From contig NZ_QXML01000006.1 of assembly GCF_003583985.1 (NCBI RefSeq), forward strand, positions 62,001 through 126,000: a stretch of 64,000 nt of DNA, given 5' to 3'. Origin of the DNA: Algoriphagus lacus (GTDB taxonomy: Bacteria; Bacteroidota; Bacteroidia; Cytophagales; Cyclobacteriaceae). The notes under the pieces were generated by a model that had not been told where the DNA came from, made no database searches, and was given only the letters and a program-made list of their open reading frames with translations. Below are positions 55,294 to 64,000 of the stretch, piece by piece (the stretch's first letter is position 1; each line of letters opens with the position of its first letter). The translations under genes and the position numbers were made by a program.

Positions 55294-56640
55294 TTAGTTT
55301 AAGTTAATGGGGTTACCGAGATAAAAATCAAGCACTTTTACTCTGAAGATATAAGTGTATTTGGCATTGAGCAAATCTGCCTGGGCATTGAATAGGTTAG
55401 CTTGAGCAACCTGAAAATCTACCGAGTTGATTGCGCCCAAGTCAAAACGTTGCTGGGCCACACGGAAAGATTCTTCCAGACTTTTCACCCGGGTCACTGA
55501 GGCAGCATAAGAAAGTTCGGCTGAAAGCGCACTGTTATAGGCAGTTTCGATGTCCTGTCTAAGCTGGTTTTTTGCTTCCATCGCGGTGACTTCAGAGATC
55601 GCTTTTTGAGCTCTGGCTCTCTGTAGGTTGGATCTGTTGTTGAAGTTGGTGAAAATCGGAATGCTCAACTGGAGGTTGGCAGCCTGAGAAAGGTTGGATT
55701 CAAACTGCTGGCTGAAGGATGGTCTATCTTGTCCGAAAACCTGATCCACGTAGTTGGTGAAGATATTTGCTCCCAATCCCAATGAAGGATAGAATGCACC
55801 TTTTGCGATTTTCTCCTCGAGTTCGGCACTTCTGACATTTGCTTCGGCAGCCTTGATTTCAGGCATGATATCTACTGCGGTTTCGAAGATTTTATCGGGA
55901 GTTTCGCTTGCCATCAAACCACCATCCATCTCAAAATCGGGTTCGACCACTTCAAAATCCTCTGTAAATGGAATTTGCATTGCCTGGGCCAAATTAAGCT
56001 TGGCAATTCGGAAGTTGTTTTTAGCATTAATCACTTCCAATTCATTGGAGGCATTTTGGGATTGGAGATCCAGCAAATCGGAGAGTGGCAGAGATCCTGC
56101 ATCGACCAGTTTCTTGGTTCTTCCCAGTTGTTCAGTGGTGGTTTTTAGCTGGTTTTCAGCAATTTTAACCTGTTCGCGGTTGAAGACCACATTTATGAAC
56201 AAGTTGATTACGTTCAGAGTAATCTCATTTTTTGTTGCCTCTACATTATAAACACCTGCTTCCAAGTCAGTTTTTGCCTGAGCCACTGAATTGTTTATTC
56301 TCATGCCCTGAAAAATCGGGACATTGGAACTCGCTGAGAAATTGACGTTGCCAATTCGGTTGTTTTCAAATAGGTTGGTTACCGGGTTGATGGATCGACC
56401 CCATCTTACGCCATAGCTGGAACCTGTAGTCAGAGAAGGATAGCGCTGCCCACGGCTCTGCATTAGCGTCGCCTCAGTGATTTCCTGATTCAAAAGTGTC
56501 CTTTTGAGGGTCAGGTTATTTTCCAATGCGACATTCACACAGGTTTGAAGGTCAAATGGTCCTTGGGGAACTTCCACTTGTGAAATAGCGGAAGTCTGTA
56601 GTCCAAGAATCATAATAACTCCCAGAAAAAATTTTCTCAT
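55294..56640 (-). CDS. TolC family outer-membrane efflux protein
   Basis: The 448-residue protein has a signal peptide (MRKFFLGVIMILGLQTS, ending AISQ) and two repeats of the OEP fold with long alpha-helical hairpins, for example VDAGSLPLSDLLDLQSQNASN and FDLGAINSVDFQVAQANLFN. It ends in YLGNPINLN. It should form the trimeric exit duct for the HlyD-type adaptor encoded next. The ATG at 56640 is chosen over a TTG ten codons upstream. It lies 36 bases after sdaAB on the same strand. Confidence 0.93.
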   Translation of the reverse strand: MRKFFLGVIMILGLQTSAISQVEVPQGPFDLQTCVNVALENNLTLKRTLLNQEITEATLMQSRGQRYPSLTTGSSYGVRWGRSINPVTNLFENNRIGNVNFSASSNVPIFQGMRINNSVAQAKTDLEAGVYNVEATKNEITLNVINLFINVVFNREQVKIAENQLKTTTEQLGRTKKLVDAGSLPLSDLLDLQSQNASNELEVINAKNNFRIAKLNLAQAMQIPFTEDFEVVEPDFEMDGGLMASETPDKIFETAVDIMPEIKAAEANVRSAELEEKIAKGAFYPSLGLGANIFTNYVDQVFGQDRPSFSQQFESNLSQAANLQLSIPIFTNFNNRSNLQRARAQKAISEVTAMEAKNQLRQDIETAYNSALSAELSYAASVTRVKSLEESFRVAQQRFDLGAINSVDFQVAQANLFNAQADLLNAKYTYIFRVKVLDFYLGNPINLN

Positions 56641-56676
56641 AGTCAGTTGGTTTTGTTTGTGGTTTATCAAAAGAAA

Positions 56677-57354
56677 TCAAAGGTCAATGTGCGGAATGTA
56701 AATCAACTGTTTAATCCAGGGTAAGGATTTTAGGTACTGAGTGGTAATTTCCCTGATTCCGGAGTCCATTTCGATTACATGGCAGGCTATATCGTTTTTT
56801 CCTTTTCTGGAAACCGACATGGTTGCAATATTCGTCTTTTCCTGAGCAATTACACTGGAAATAAAAGCAATAGCTCCAGAAATATCGTCTGCTTTTATTA
56901 TTAAGGTGTGGTTTTGAGCTGAAAAGTTTGCCACAAACCCATCTACTTCGGAAATGTTGATTACTCCGCCTCCCAAACTTTCACCGACTACTTCAATCTG
57001 ACTATCTCCCTTTCGAAGATTGAGTTTGATTGTATTGGGATGATGCACGGAGGAATTTCCAATGGATTTAAACTTGTAAATAAGGCCTCTTTCGGTTGCG
57101 ATTTCCAATGCATTTTTGATTTTGGGATCGTCCGTATTGAAGTCCATCAGTCCACCCAAAATGGCCCGATCACTTCCGTGACCTTCATAAGTTCTGGCGA
57201 AGGAATTGTAAAAAGTAACGGTTGCTTCATCAGGAATTCCACCCAGGACTCGGATTGCTGCTCTGGCTATTCTAACCACGCCAGCAGTATGAGAGGATGA
57301 CGGGCCGATCATGACGGGTCCAATCATATCAAAAACACTGCTTTTGTTTGCCAT
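56677..57354 (-). CDS. sdaAB: L-serine dehydratase, beta subunit
   Basis: Serine dehydratase of the iron-sulfur type deaminates L-serine to pyruvate; this is the beta subunit of the split form. The 225-residue protein has VFDMIGPVMIGPSSSHTAG and AGVVRIARAA at its N-terminus, GGGVINISEVDG in the middle, and an ACT domain at the C-terminus (HTLIIKADDISGAIAFISSV). The alpha subunit with the cluster-binding cysteines is not in the window. It heads an operon with the efflux genes, with no clear functional link. Confidence 0.94.
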   Translation of the reverse strand: MANKSSVFDMIGPVMIGPSSSHTAGVVRIARAAIRVLGGIPDEATVTFYNSFARTYEGHGSDRAILGGLMDFNTDDPKIKNALEIATERGLIYKFKSIGNSSVHHPNTIKLNLRKGDSQIEVVGESLGGGVINISEVDGFVANFSAQNHTLIIKADDISGAIAFISSVIAQEKTNIATMSVSRKGKNDIACHVIEMDSGIREITTQYLKSLPWIKQLIYIPHIDL

Positions 57355-57519
57355 GGGGACTTTTTATCCAATTTTGATGCTAACACTTTTCAGGGTTCAA
57401 GATTAAGTTATTTTTTGATGTCTTTCGGCATTTGGGAGGTTTAATCGTGGTTTTGTTTATTACTTTTAACAACCTCCGCAGGGAACAAAATTTATTTATG
57501 ATCGAATACGTACACTTTC

Positions 57520-58323
57520 ATGAGCGAAACTGATACAGTTTTTGTTTTCTCACCCACCGAATCCACTTGGAAAAGCTCTAACCAATTTCCGATTCCCAAT
57601 CGGGGGATGAATTTTGGAGATGGACTCTTTGAGACAATGGTTTTTGATGGCGAGCAAATCAGATTTTTCGAATTTCATCTGGATCGATTAAGGATGGGAA
57701 TCCGGATTTTAGGGATCACGGCTCCCGAAGTTTATTCTTCCGATCTGGAGAAATGGGTCAAAAACCGTTATGCGGGTCAAAAACTCAGGATTCGCTGGAA
57801 TTTATTCCGGGCTGGTTCCGGAAAATATACCCCGGAACTCAATCACGCATGTCAAACCTTGCATATTCAGGAATTTACACCGGCTCCGATGGTAAAAAAG
57901 AAAGCCGCTTTTTCCGAAAAGGTTACCCTTTTTTCCAGTCCTTGGAGTCGATGCAAAACGTTGAGTGCATTACCGTATGTTATGGCAGCTCAGGAAAGGG
58001 TTGCGGGGAAGCTGGATGAACTGATCCTGTTGGACTACCGGGGAAAGGTTGCAGAAGCCAGTTCCTCGAATATTTTTTGGAGGAGGGGAAAAAAAGTTTT
58101 TACGCCATCACTTTCCTGTGGAGCAATTGAAGGAGTTGGAAGGCGGGCAATAATTGAAAAATTAGGAAGGTTGATAGAGCAGGGGGAATTTACCTCCAAC
58201 GAGCTATTGAGAGCCGATCAGGTTTGGGTTTCCAACGTGACTGGTGTTAGTTATTTGGAGAAAATCGATTCCATGGAATTTTCTACTGAGGCATTGCCGT
58301 ATCTCTTCGAAATTTTTGATTAA
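57520..58323 (+). CDS. class IV aminotransferase (aminodeoxychorismate lyase-like)
   Basis: The 267-residue PLP enzyme is of the fold IV group that includes PabC and branched-chain aminotransferases. The N-terminal NRGMNFGDGLFETMVF is typical, the PLP-binding Lys is in CKTLSALPYV, and GKVAEASSSNIFW holds the phosphate-binding Glu. Short length and the KTLS motif favour PabC, which makes 4-aminobenzoate for folate, but D-amino acid or branched-chain aminotransferase remains possible. No other folate gene is nearby. Confidence 0.88.
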   Translation: MSETDTVFVFSPTESTWKSSNQFPIPNRGMNFGDGLFETMVFDGEQIRFFEFHLDRLRMGIRILGITAPEVYSSDLEKWVKNRYAGQKLRIRWNLFRAGSGKYTPELNHACQTLHIQEFTPAPMVKKKAAFSEKVTLFSSPWSRCKTLSALPYVMAAQERVAGKLDELILLDYRGKVAEASSSNIFWRRGKKVFTPSLSCGAIEGVGRRAIIEKLGRLIEQGEFTSNELLRADQVWVSNVTGVSYLEKIDSMEFSTEALPYLFEIFD

Positions 58324-58448
58324 GGCTTATCTTCACTGACTTTTTGTGCAGACGTTTGCATCAAACCCTTATATTTATCGACCTTAAATTGTAAAATTAA
58401 AACTACAAGCACTTATCATTACCCAAAACCTCCAATCAACCCTACTCT

Positions 58449-60092
58449 ATGCTTTTAGAACCCTTAGATCTATTGATCTTCTTTGGCTATTGCTTCCTGA
58501 TTATCGGCATGGGACTTTTCGTGTCCCGAGAGAAAGAAGGTCACGTTAAAAACTCCTCTGATTATTTCCTTGCATCCAAAGCCCTTCCTTGGTGGGCTGT
58601 AGGAGCTTCCTTAATTGCCTCCAACATTTCGGCGGAGCAATTTATCGGGATGTCCGGTTCCGGCTTTGCGCTGGGTCTTGCCATCTCTACGTATGAATGG
58701 ATGGCCGCCGCCACACTGTTGGTTGTTGCTATCTTTTTTCTACCCGTCTACATGAAGAAAGGCATTTATACCATGCCGGGCTTTTTGTTGGACAGATACG
58801 ATACCCGTGTTCGTACGACCATGGCGGTGTTCTGGCTATTACTTTATGTATTTGTTAACCTGACCTCGGTACTTTACCTAGGGGCTTTGAGTTTGAACAC
58901 CATTCTAAATATTCCACTTTCTTACGGAATTCTCGGCTTGGCTCTTTTTGCCATGATTTATTCCATTTACGGGGGGTTGAAGGCTGTAGCCTGGACCGAC
59001 GTAATCCAGGTGGTTTTCCTTATCGCCGGTGGATTGGCTACCACTTTCATCGCCTTGCAAATGGTCGGTGGCGGTGACGCCTGGGCCGGTTTAAGTGTAT
59101 TGCGTAGCGAGGTTCCCGGACATTTCTCCATGATCCTCAGCCAAGGCGAAATGATGATTCCTGACGGAAAAGGAGGCACCCGCGACGCATATTTGGATCT
59201 CCCTGGACTTTCGGTTTTGGTCGGTGGGATGTGGATTACCAATTTGAGTTATTGGGGATTCAACCAATACATCACTCAGCGAGCACTTGCTGCCAAGAGC
59301 TTGGATGAGGCCCAAAAAGGGATGATTTTCGCAGGTTTCCTAAAGCTTCTGATGCCTTTGATCGTGGTAATTCCCGGAATTGCTGCTTTGGTAATTGTCA
59401 ATAACGGGCTGGATGCAGGGTTTATTGAATCCATGAAAGATCCGGCTACGGGCTTGATTAAGTCTGACCGCGCTTATCCAACTTTGCTTCAGGTTTTACC
59501 TACCGGCTTGAAGGGACTTGCTTTTGCAGCACTGACCGCCGCGATTGTTTCTTCTTTGGCGTCCATGGCAAACAGTACCTCCACCATCTTCACGATGGAT
59601 ATCTACAACAAGTATTTTGGTAAAGAGAAATCCGAGGCTCACCAAGTGAAAGTGGGACGAATTACTGCAATCGTGGCGTTTCTCATTGCTGCTATAGTTG
59701 CACCTGCATTGGGTCAGTTGGATCAGGCATTTCAGTTCATTCAGGAATACACAGGCTTTATCAGTCCGGGTGTTTTTGCCATTTTCTTCTTTGGGGTTTT
59801 CTGGAAGAAAACCACTTCCAATGCCGCTTTAGTCGGAGCCGCTTTGAGTATTCCTTTGTCAGTTGTGTTGAAAATCATGCTGCCAAACCTGCCATTCATC
59901 GACCGAATGGGATGGGTGTTTTTGATTTTGGCGACCTTGATGATTGTCATCAGCTTGGCTGAAGGCAAAGGAAAAGATCATCCAAAGAGCATCGAGATCA
60001 ATGCGGAACTGTTCAAAACCAGTACTGGATTTAAGATCGGTGCAATTTTGATTGCTGGAATTATTGCAGGTCTCTATACTATTTTCTGGTAA
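58449..60092 (+). CDS. sodium/sugar symporter (SGLT-type), probably xylose
   Basis: The 547-residue protein has about 14 membrane helices and the SGLT branch of the SSS family. Visible marks are SNISAEQFIGMSGSGFALG near residue 60, YSIYGGLKAVAWTDVIQV, and TNLSYWGFNQYITQRALAAK. The long SNISAEQ segment is typical of sugar carriers. It lies 6 bases before xylB and begins a run that ends with xylA, so D-xylose uptake is the best inference. I found no convincing promoter in the 125 bases upstream. Confidence 0.92.
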   Translation: MLLEPLDLLIFFGYCFLIIGMGLFVSREKEGHVKNSSDYFLASKALPWWAVGASLIASNISAEQFIGMSGSGFALGLAISTYEWMAAATLLVVAIFFLPVYMKKGIYTMPGFLLDRYDTRVRTTMAVFWLLLYVFVNLTSVLYLGALSLNTILNIPLSYGILGLALFAMIYSIYGGLKAVAWTDVIQVVFLIAGGLATTFIALQMVGGGDAWAGLSVLRSEVPGHFSMILSQGEMMIPDGKGGTRDAYLDLPGLSVLVGGMWITNLSYWGFNQYITQRALAAKSLDEAQKGMIFAGFLKLLMPLIVVIPGIAALVIVNNGLDAGFIESMKDPATGLIKSDRAYPTLLQVLPTGLKGLAFAALTAAIVSSLASMANSTSTIFTMDIYNKYFGKEKSEAHQVKVGRITAIVAFLIAAIVAPALGQLDQAFQFIQEYTGFISPGVFAIFFFGVFWKKTTSNAALVGAALSIPLSVVLKIMLPNLPFIDRMGWVFLILATLMIVISLAEGKGKDHPKSIEINAELFKTSTGFKIGAILIAGIIAGLYTIFW

Positions 60093-60098
60093 GCGATT

Positions 60099-61601
60099 AT
60101 GAGAAAATTACTTCTTGGACTCGATATAGGAAGCTCATCGGTGAAAGCATCCTTGCTCGATGCCGAAACAGGAAAATCAATCGCATCCAAGGCTTTTCCC
60201 GAAGAGGAAATGCCAATCAATTCCCCCGAAACGGGCTGGGCCGAGCAGGATCCGGAAATGTGGTGGAAATATGTCAAACAGACCATAGCGTTTGTTCAGC
60301 AAAAAGCAGATGTCAAAAAAGGCGAGCTAAAAGCGATTGGAATAGCTTACCAGATGCACGGCTTGGTCTGTGTTGATAAAGATCAGAAAGTCCTGAGGCC
60401 TTCGATCATCTGGTGTGACAGCCGGGCAGTGGGAATTGGGGATAAGGCTTTCAAAGGTCTCGGAGCAGAGTATTGCCTTCCGCATTTGCTCAATTCCCCC
60501 GGGAATTTCACAGCATCCAAGCTCAGATGGGTGATGGAAAATGAACCTCATACTGCCGCAAAAATCCACAAGATCATGCTTCCGGGTGATTACATTGCCA
60601 TGAAGCTTAGTGGTGAAATTCTTACCTCTGAGACAGGTCTTTCTGAGGGGATTTTCTGGGATTTTCAGGAAAATGGCTTGAGTAAAAAACTGCTCAAGCA
60701 AATGGAAATCCCTAAAGAATGGATTCCCGAGGCGGTACCATCCTTTTCTGTTCAGGGAAAAGTGACTAATGCTGCGGCAAATGAAACCGGGCTGGAAGCT
60801 GGAGTACCGATTTCGTATCGGGCAGGAGACCAACCCAATAATGCATTTTCGCTTCAAGTATTGAAACCAGGAGAATTGGCCACTACGGCCGGCACCTCTG
60901 GAACGGTCTATGGTGTCTGTGATACACCACTTTATGATCCACAGTCCCGGGTCAATACCTTTGTTCATGTTAACCATTCAAAGAAAAAGCCTTCCTATGG
61001 CGTTTTACTTTGTGTAAATGGCACTGGAATTCTAAACTCCTGGCTGAAAAAAGTCATGGGTGGAAATCGAATTTCGTATGAGGAAATGAACAGTTTGGGA
61101 GGTTCGGCTATGATCGGTTCGGAAGGTTTGGTGTTTATTCCTTTTGGAAACGGAGTGGAGCGGATTATGCAAAATAAACCAGTGGGCGCTCACTTGCTTG
61201 GTTTGGATTTGCTCAAACATGATAAAAGGCATGTGGTCAGGGCCGCTCAGGAAGGTATCGTTTCAGCCTTGACTTATGGTTTCCGAATCATGAAGGACAT
61301 GGGGATGAATCTCCAGACAGTCAAGGCAGGTCATGCGAATATGTTTTTAAGTCCTTTGTTTCGGAAGACCTTTGTCCATATGAACCGTGTAAATCTTGAG
61401 CTTTATGACACCGATGGTGCACAGGGAGCAGCGAGAGGTGCAGGGATTGGTTCAGGGGTGTTTGGTTCGGAGGAGGAAGCGTTTAAAGGACTCCAGTTGT
61501 TGGAAACATTGGAGCCAAACAGGAATTTCTACGAACCCTATGAAGAGGCCTATTCCAACTGGGAAACAAAACTCAATCAATTAATTAACTCGGGGCTCTG
61601 A
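60099..61601 (+). CDS. xylB: xylulokinase
   Basis: XylB phosphorylates D-xylulose to xylulose 5-phosphate for the pentose phosphate pathway. The 500-residue FGGY-family kinase shows LLGLDIGSSSVKASLLD (phosphate 1 loop), GWAEQDPEMWW, GIAYQMHGLVCVD, and in the C-terminal lobe TTAGTSGTVYG and DGAQGAARGAGIG. It stands between the symporter and xylA, with a 45-base gap to xylA. Confidence 0.95.
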   Translation: MRKLLLGLDIGSSSVKASLLDAETGKSIASKAFPEEEMPINSPETGWAEQDPEMWWKYVKQTIAFVQQKADVKKGELKAIGIAYQMHGLVCVDKDQKVLRPSIIWCDSRAVGIGDKAFKGLGAEYCLPHLLNSPGNFTASKLRWVMENEPHTAAKIHKIMLPGDYIAMKLSGEILTSETGLSEGIFWDFQENGLSKKLLKQMEIPKEWIPEAVPSFSVQGKVTNAAANETGLEAGVPISYRAGDQPNNAFSLQVLKPGELATTAGTSGTVYGVCDTPLYDPQSRVNTFVHVNHSKKKPSYGVLLCVNGTGILNSWLKKVMGGNRISYEEMNSLGGSAMIGSEGLVFIPFGNGVERIMQNKPVGAHLLGLDLLKHDKRHVVRAAQEGIVSALTYGFRIMKDMGMNLQTVKAGHANMFLSPLFRKTFVHMNRVNLELYDTDGAQGAARGAGIGSGVFGSEEEAFKGLQLLETLEPNRNFYEPYEEAYSNWETKLNQLINSGL

Positions 61602-61646
61602 TCCCCATCCTGAAATAACCTATTTACCTAAATAACCACGATAATT

Positions 61647-62960
61647 ATGGCTAAAACCTATTTTCCATCCATCAGCAAAATTCCTTTTGAAGGAAAAGGA
61701 AGTGACAATCCGATGGCTTTTCGCTTTTACGATGAGCACCGTGTTGTAGCGGGAAAGACCATGAAGGAACACTTCAAATTTGCTATTGCCTATTGGCATT
61801 CCTTCTGCGGAACCGGCGGAGATCCGTTTGGACCGGGCACGATTTTACACCCCTGGGATGCAAGCCCGGATCCGATTCAGCGCGCAAAGGATAAAATGGA
61901 TGCAGCTTTTGAATTCATTTCAAAAATCGGAGTAGACTACTATTGCTTCCATGATATTGATTTGATCGAGGAAGGTTCCAGCTTGGCTGAATATGAGAAG
62001 CGTATGCAGATCATCACAGATTATGCACTGGAGCATCAGAAGGCTTCGGGGATCAAGCTGCTTTGGGGAACTGCGAACGTCTTCAGTAATCCACGCTATA
62101 TGAATGGGGCTTCCACCAATCCTAACTTTGACGTGTTGGCTTTTGCCGGGACTCAGGTAAAAAATGCGCTGGATGCCACCATCAAATTGAGCGGTGAAAA
62201 TTACGTGTTCTGGGGTGGACGTGAAGGTTACATGTCATTGCTCAATACCGACATGAAGCGTGAAAAGGAACACCTTGCCCGCTTCCTGACCATGGCCAGA
62301 GACTATGCGAGAAAGAATGGATTCAAGGGTACGTTCTTCATCGAACCCAAGCCAATGGAGCCGACAAAACATCAATATGACTACGATTCGGAGACGGTAA
62401 TCGGTTTCCTTCGTCATTTTGGTCTGGATAAGGATTTCAAACTCAACATCGAAGTGAACCATGCGACTTTGGCTGGCCATACCTTCCAGCATGAGCTGCA
62501 AGTGGCTGCTGATACGGGAATGTTGGGATCAATTGACGCTAACCGTGGAGACTATCAAAATGGTTGGGATACGGACCAGTTTGCCCTTAACCTGCAGGAA
62601 CTTGCTGAGTCAATGTTGGTAATCCTGGCAGCAGGTGGTCTTCAAGGTGGCGGTGTAAACTTTGACGCGAAAGTCAGAAGAAACTCAACCGATCCTGAAG
62701 ATTTGTTCCTTGCGCATATCGGAAGTATGGATGCATTTGCCAGAGGGCTCTTGATCGCAGCAGATATCATGGAAAAGTCAGATTATCTCGAGCGAAGAAA
62801 GAACCGCTACGCGAGTTTTGATTCCGGCAAAGGAAAGGCCTTTGAAGATGGTAAGCTGACTTTGGAAGATCTTAGAGCGTATGCCTTTGAAGTAGGAGAA
62901 CCAAAGCAAATCAGCGGAAAACAGGAATACTTTGAAAATTTGATCAATCGGTTTATTTAA
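61647..62960 (+). CDS. xylA: xylose isomerase
   Basis: XylA converts D-xylose to D-xylulose. The 437-residue enzyme is of the class II length. Catalytic and metal residues are visible in [12 protein letters not shown] (His), [31 protein letters not shown] (Glu), [34 protein letters not shown] and [11 protein letters not shown]. The C-terminal [10 protein letters not shown] is typical. It completes the symporter-xylB-xylA module and ends at a UUCG-capped terminator. No xylose regulator (XylR) is seen. Confidence 0.97.
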   Translation: MAKTYFPSISKIPFEGKGSDNPMAFRFYDEHRVVAGKTMKEHFKFAIAYWHSFCGTGGDPFGPGTILHPWDASPDPIQRAKDKMDAAFEFISKIGVDYYCFHDIDLIEEGSSLAEYEKRMQIITDYALEHQKASGIKLLWGTANVFSNPRYMNGASTNPNFDVLAFAGTQVKNALDATIKLSGENYVFWGGREGYMSLLNTDMKREKEHLARFLTMARDYARKNGFKGTFFIEPKPMEPTKHQYDYDSETVIGFLRHFGLDKDFKLNIEVNHATLAGHTFQHELQVAADTGMLGSIDANRGDYQNGWDTDQFALNLQELAESMLVILAAGGLQGGGVNFDAKVRRNSTDPEDLFLAHIGSMDAFARGLLIAADIMEKSDYLERRKNRYASFDSGKGKAFEDGKLTLEDLRAYAFEVGEPKQISGKQEYFENLINRFI

Positions 62961-62968
62961 TCGAACTT

Positions 62969-62993
62969 AAAGGAGACTTCGGTCTCCTTTTTT
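62969..62993 (+). terminator. terminator of the xylose operon
   Basis: A 9-bp stem (62969-62977 with 62982-62990) closed by a TTCG tetraloop is followed by T. It lies 8 bases after the xylA stop. Confidence 0.9.
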
Positions 62994-63011
62994 ATTCCAA
63001 TTCACCCTTCT

Positions 63012-64000
63012 ATGAAAAAGCTGCTTTTCATCCTGCTTGCTTTCCCTTGGTTTGTGGCATGTGAGTTTTCCAAGCCGGACTCTGAGGTTAAGTTCCCGAA
63101 ACTAATCTCGGACGGAATGGTCGTCCAGCGTGATATTCCCATCAAAATCTGGGGAAGAGGAATTCCCAAAGAAAAGGTACGGGCAAGTATGGCTGGTGCC
63201 ATCGGAAGCACTCAGGTTTTGGAAGACAGTACCTGGTTGGTTCAACTCCCTCCTTTACCCGCTGGGGGGCCTTATGAGCTTCAGGTAAACCTTCAGACCA
63301 TAAAGGATGTCTACATTGGAGATGTTTGGTTGGCGGGAGGACAGTCCAATATGGAATGGCCGCTGAAATCCGGAGTGATTGGTGCAGAAGAGGAATTTGC
63401 CAATCCGGATTTTTCACAAATCCGATTTTTCAAAGTGGCAAATGATTACAGTGCCGAGGAGAAAAGTGATGTTTCCGGTGGAGAGTGGAAAGTAGCCAAT
63501 GGAGAAAACCTGCCTGAATTTTCCGCGGTAGCTTGGTTTTTTGCCAAGCGAAATCACCAGGAAAAAAATGTACCTGTGGGAATCATTGAGTCCAACTGGG
63601 GAGGAACGCCTGCTGAAGGCTGGACTGAGACAAAAATCCTGGCTGAAATCGAAGGAAGAAGCTATACCGCCGAATCAAAGGAAATAGTAGAAAATCCTGC
63701 CAAGTGGAGGGAAATCCTCAGTGAAAATGAGAAGAGAAGGGAAATGAGAGACCTTCTGGTCAAAAGACCTGACTCCTTGGCGGCCGGTGAAGTTTCATCG
63801 GTGGGATACAATGACGGAGATTGGAAGTCGATCAACCTTCCGGCAGGAAATCCCTTGGAGCACATTGCCTGGGTAAGAAAGAAGTTTAACCTGAGTTCAA
63901 CCGGAGAGGCAATTTTGACCTTGTCGCCAATTAATCAAATGGCTTATATCTATGTCAATGGGGTGCAGGTACATTACAAAGATTGGAGTGAGACGATGTC
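63012..64000 (+). CDS. sialate O-acetylesterase-type lipoprotein (partial, C-terminus outside window)
   Basis: The frame is open from the ATG at 63012 to the window edge (about 329 codons). A lipoprotein signal (MKKLLFILLAFPWFVAC) ends at Cys17. The mature part begins KFPKLISDGMVVQRD and contains the esterase block I GGQSNMEWPL (Ser nucleophile) about residue 115, then GIIESNWGGTPAEGWT. These are marks of the SGNH-type sialate O-acetylesterase family, whose members also deacetylate xylan and other sugars. Its place after the xylose operon makes deacetylation of xylan fragments a reasonable inference. A beta-galactosidase-like inserted domain seems to begin near residue 255 (NDGDWKSINLP). Confidence 0.85.
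   Translation, partial: MKKLLFILLAFPWFVACEFSKPDSEVKFPKLISDGMVVQRDIPIKIWGRGIPKEKVRASMAGAIGSTQVLEDSTWLVQLPPLPAGGPYELQVNLQTIKDVYIGDVWLAGGQSNMEWPLKSGVIGAEEEFANPDFSQIRFFKVANDYSAEEKSDVSGGEWKVANGENLPEFSAVAWFFAKRNHQEKNVPVGIIESNWGGTPAEGWTETKILAEIEGRSYTAESKEIVENPAKWREILSENEKRREMRDLLVKRPDSLAAGEVSSVGYNDGDWKSINLPAGNPLEHIAWVRKKFNLSSTGEAILTLSPINQMAYIYVNGVQVHYKDWSETM

Overview
The window looks like chromosomal DNA from a member of the Bacteroidota, most likely order Cytophagales and close to Cyclobacteriaceae (Algoriphagus-like). The placement is inferred from gene content. It includes three secreted giants with type B type IX secretion (T9SS) C-terminal domains, two TonB-dependent receptors, lipoproteins with relaxed lipoboxes, and a DUF177-rpmF-fabH-efp-accB-accC run. 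Several upstream regions also carry the Bacteroidota promoter form TTTG, 19-21 bases, TAnnTTTG. I saw no rRNA or tRNA gene, CRISPR array, insertion sequence or prophage.

Layout. 1-5144 (minus): a three-gene cytochrome cluster of planctomycete type (DUF1549/DUF1553 lipoprotein, Tat-exported DUF1501 protein, membrane cytochrome with leucine-rich repeats). 5443-7125: three paralogous small lipoproteins of unknown function; the last sits between two 74-bp direct repeats, one being the real end of accC plus its terminator and the other a relic of it. 7180-12849 (minus): fatty-acid start-up and translation genes (accC, accB, efp, fabH, rpmF, yceD) with pdxA upstream. 12955-17097: rsmA, mgtE, a 2-hydroxyacid dehydrogenase, greA with a hairpin leader, and a HIT protein. 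17181-25568: a DUF1080 protein, a zinc metallopeptidase, an atypical Nramp-like carrier, an alpha/beta hydrolase, rmuC, and the Trk potassium pair trkA-trkH. 25565-29606 (minus): an Lhr-like helicase and ATP-dependent DNA ligase pair.

29740-38124 holds small lipoproteins, a TonB receptor, a small four-helix membrane protein, an RlmI-type rRNA methyltransferase, a sodium:solute symporter and an ABC-F ATPase. 38288-47785 is the most striking block: three consecutive ~1046-residue surface proteins with one shared architecture (signal peptide, IgGFc-binding-like domain, PKD domains, SprB repeats, type B T9SS sorting domain). galE and a gamma-glutamyltransferase follow. At 50748-53790 a DtxR/MntR-family regulator and a TonB receptor diverge from one compact control region with back-to-back promoters and a DtxR-like operator. 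53974-57354 (minus) has sdaAB, a TolC-type outer-membrane protein and an HlyD-type adaptor. 57520-64000 has a class IV aminotransferase, then a D-xylose module (sodium/sugar symporter, xylB, xylA) and the start of a sialate O-acetylesterase-type lipoprotein.

Most of the content is housekeeping metabolism and envelope biology. The candidates for something undescribed are the triplicated surface giants, the lipoprotein trio with its insertion-like repeats, the hairpin leader of greA, and the metal-type operator between regulator and receptor.
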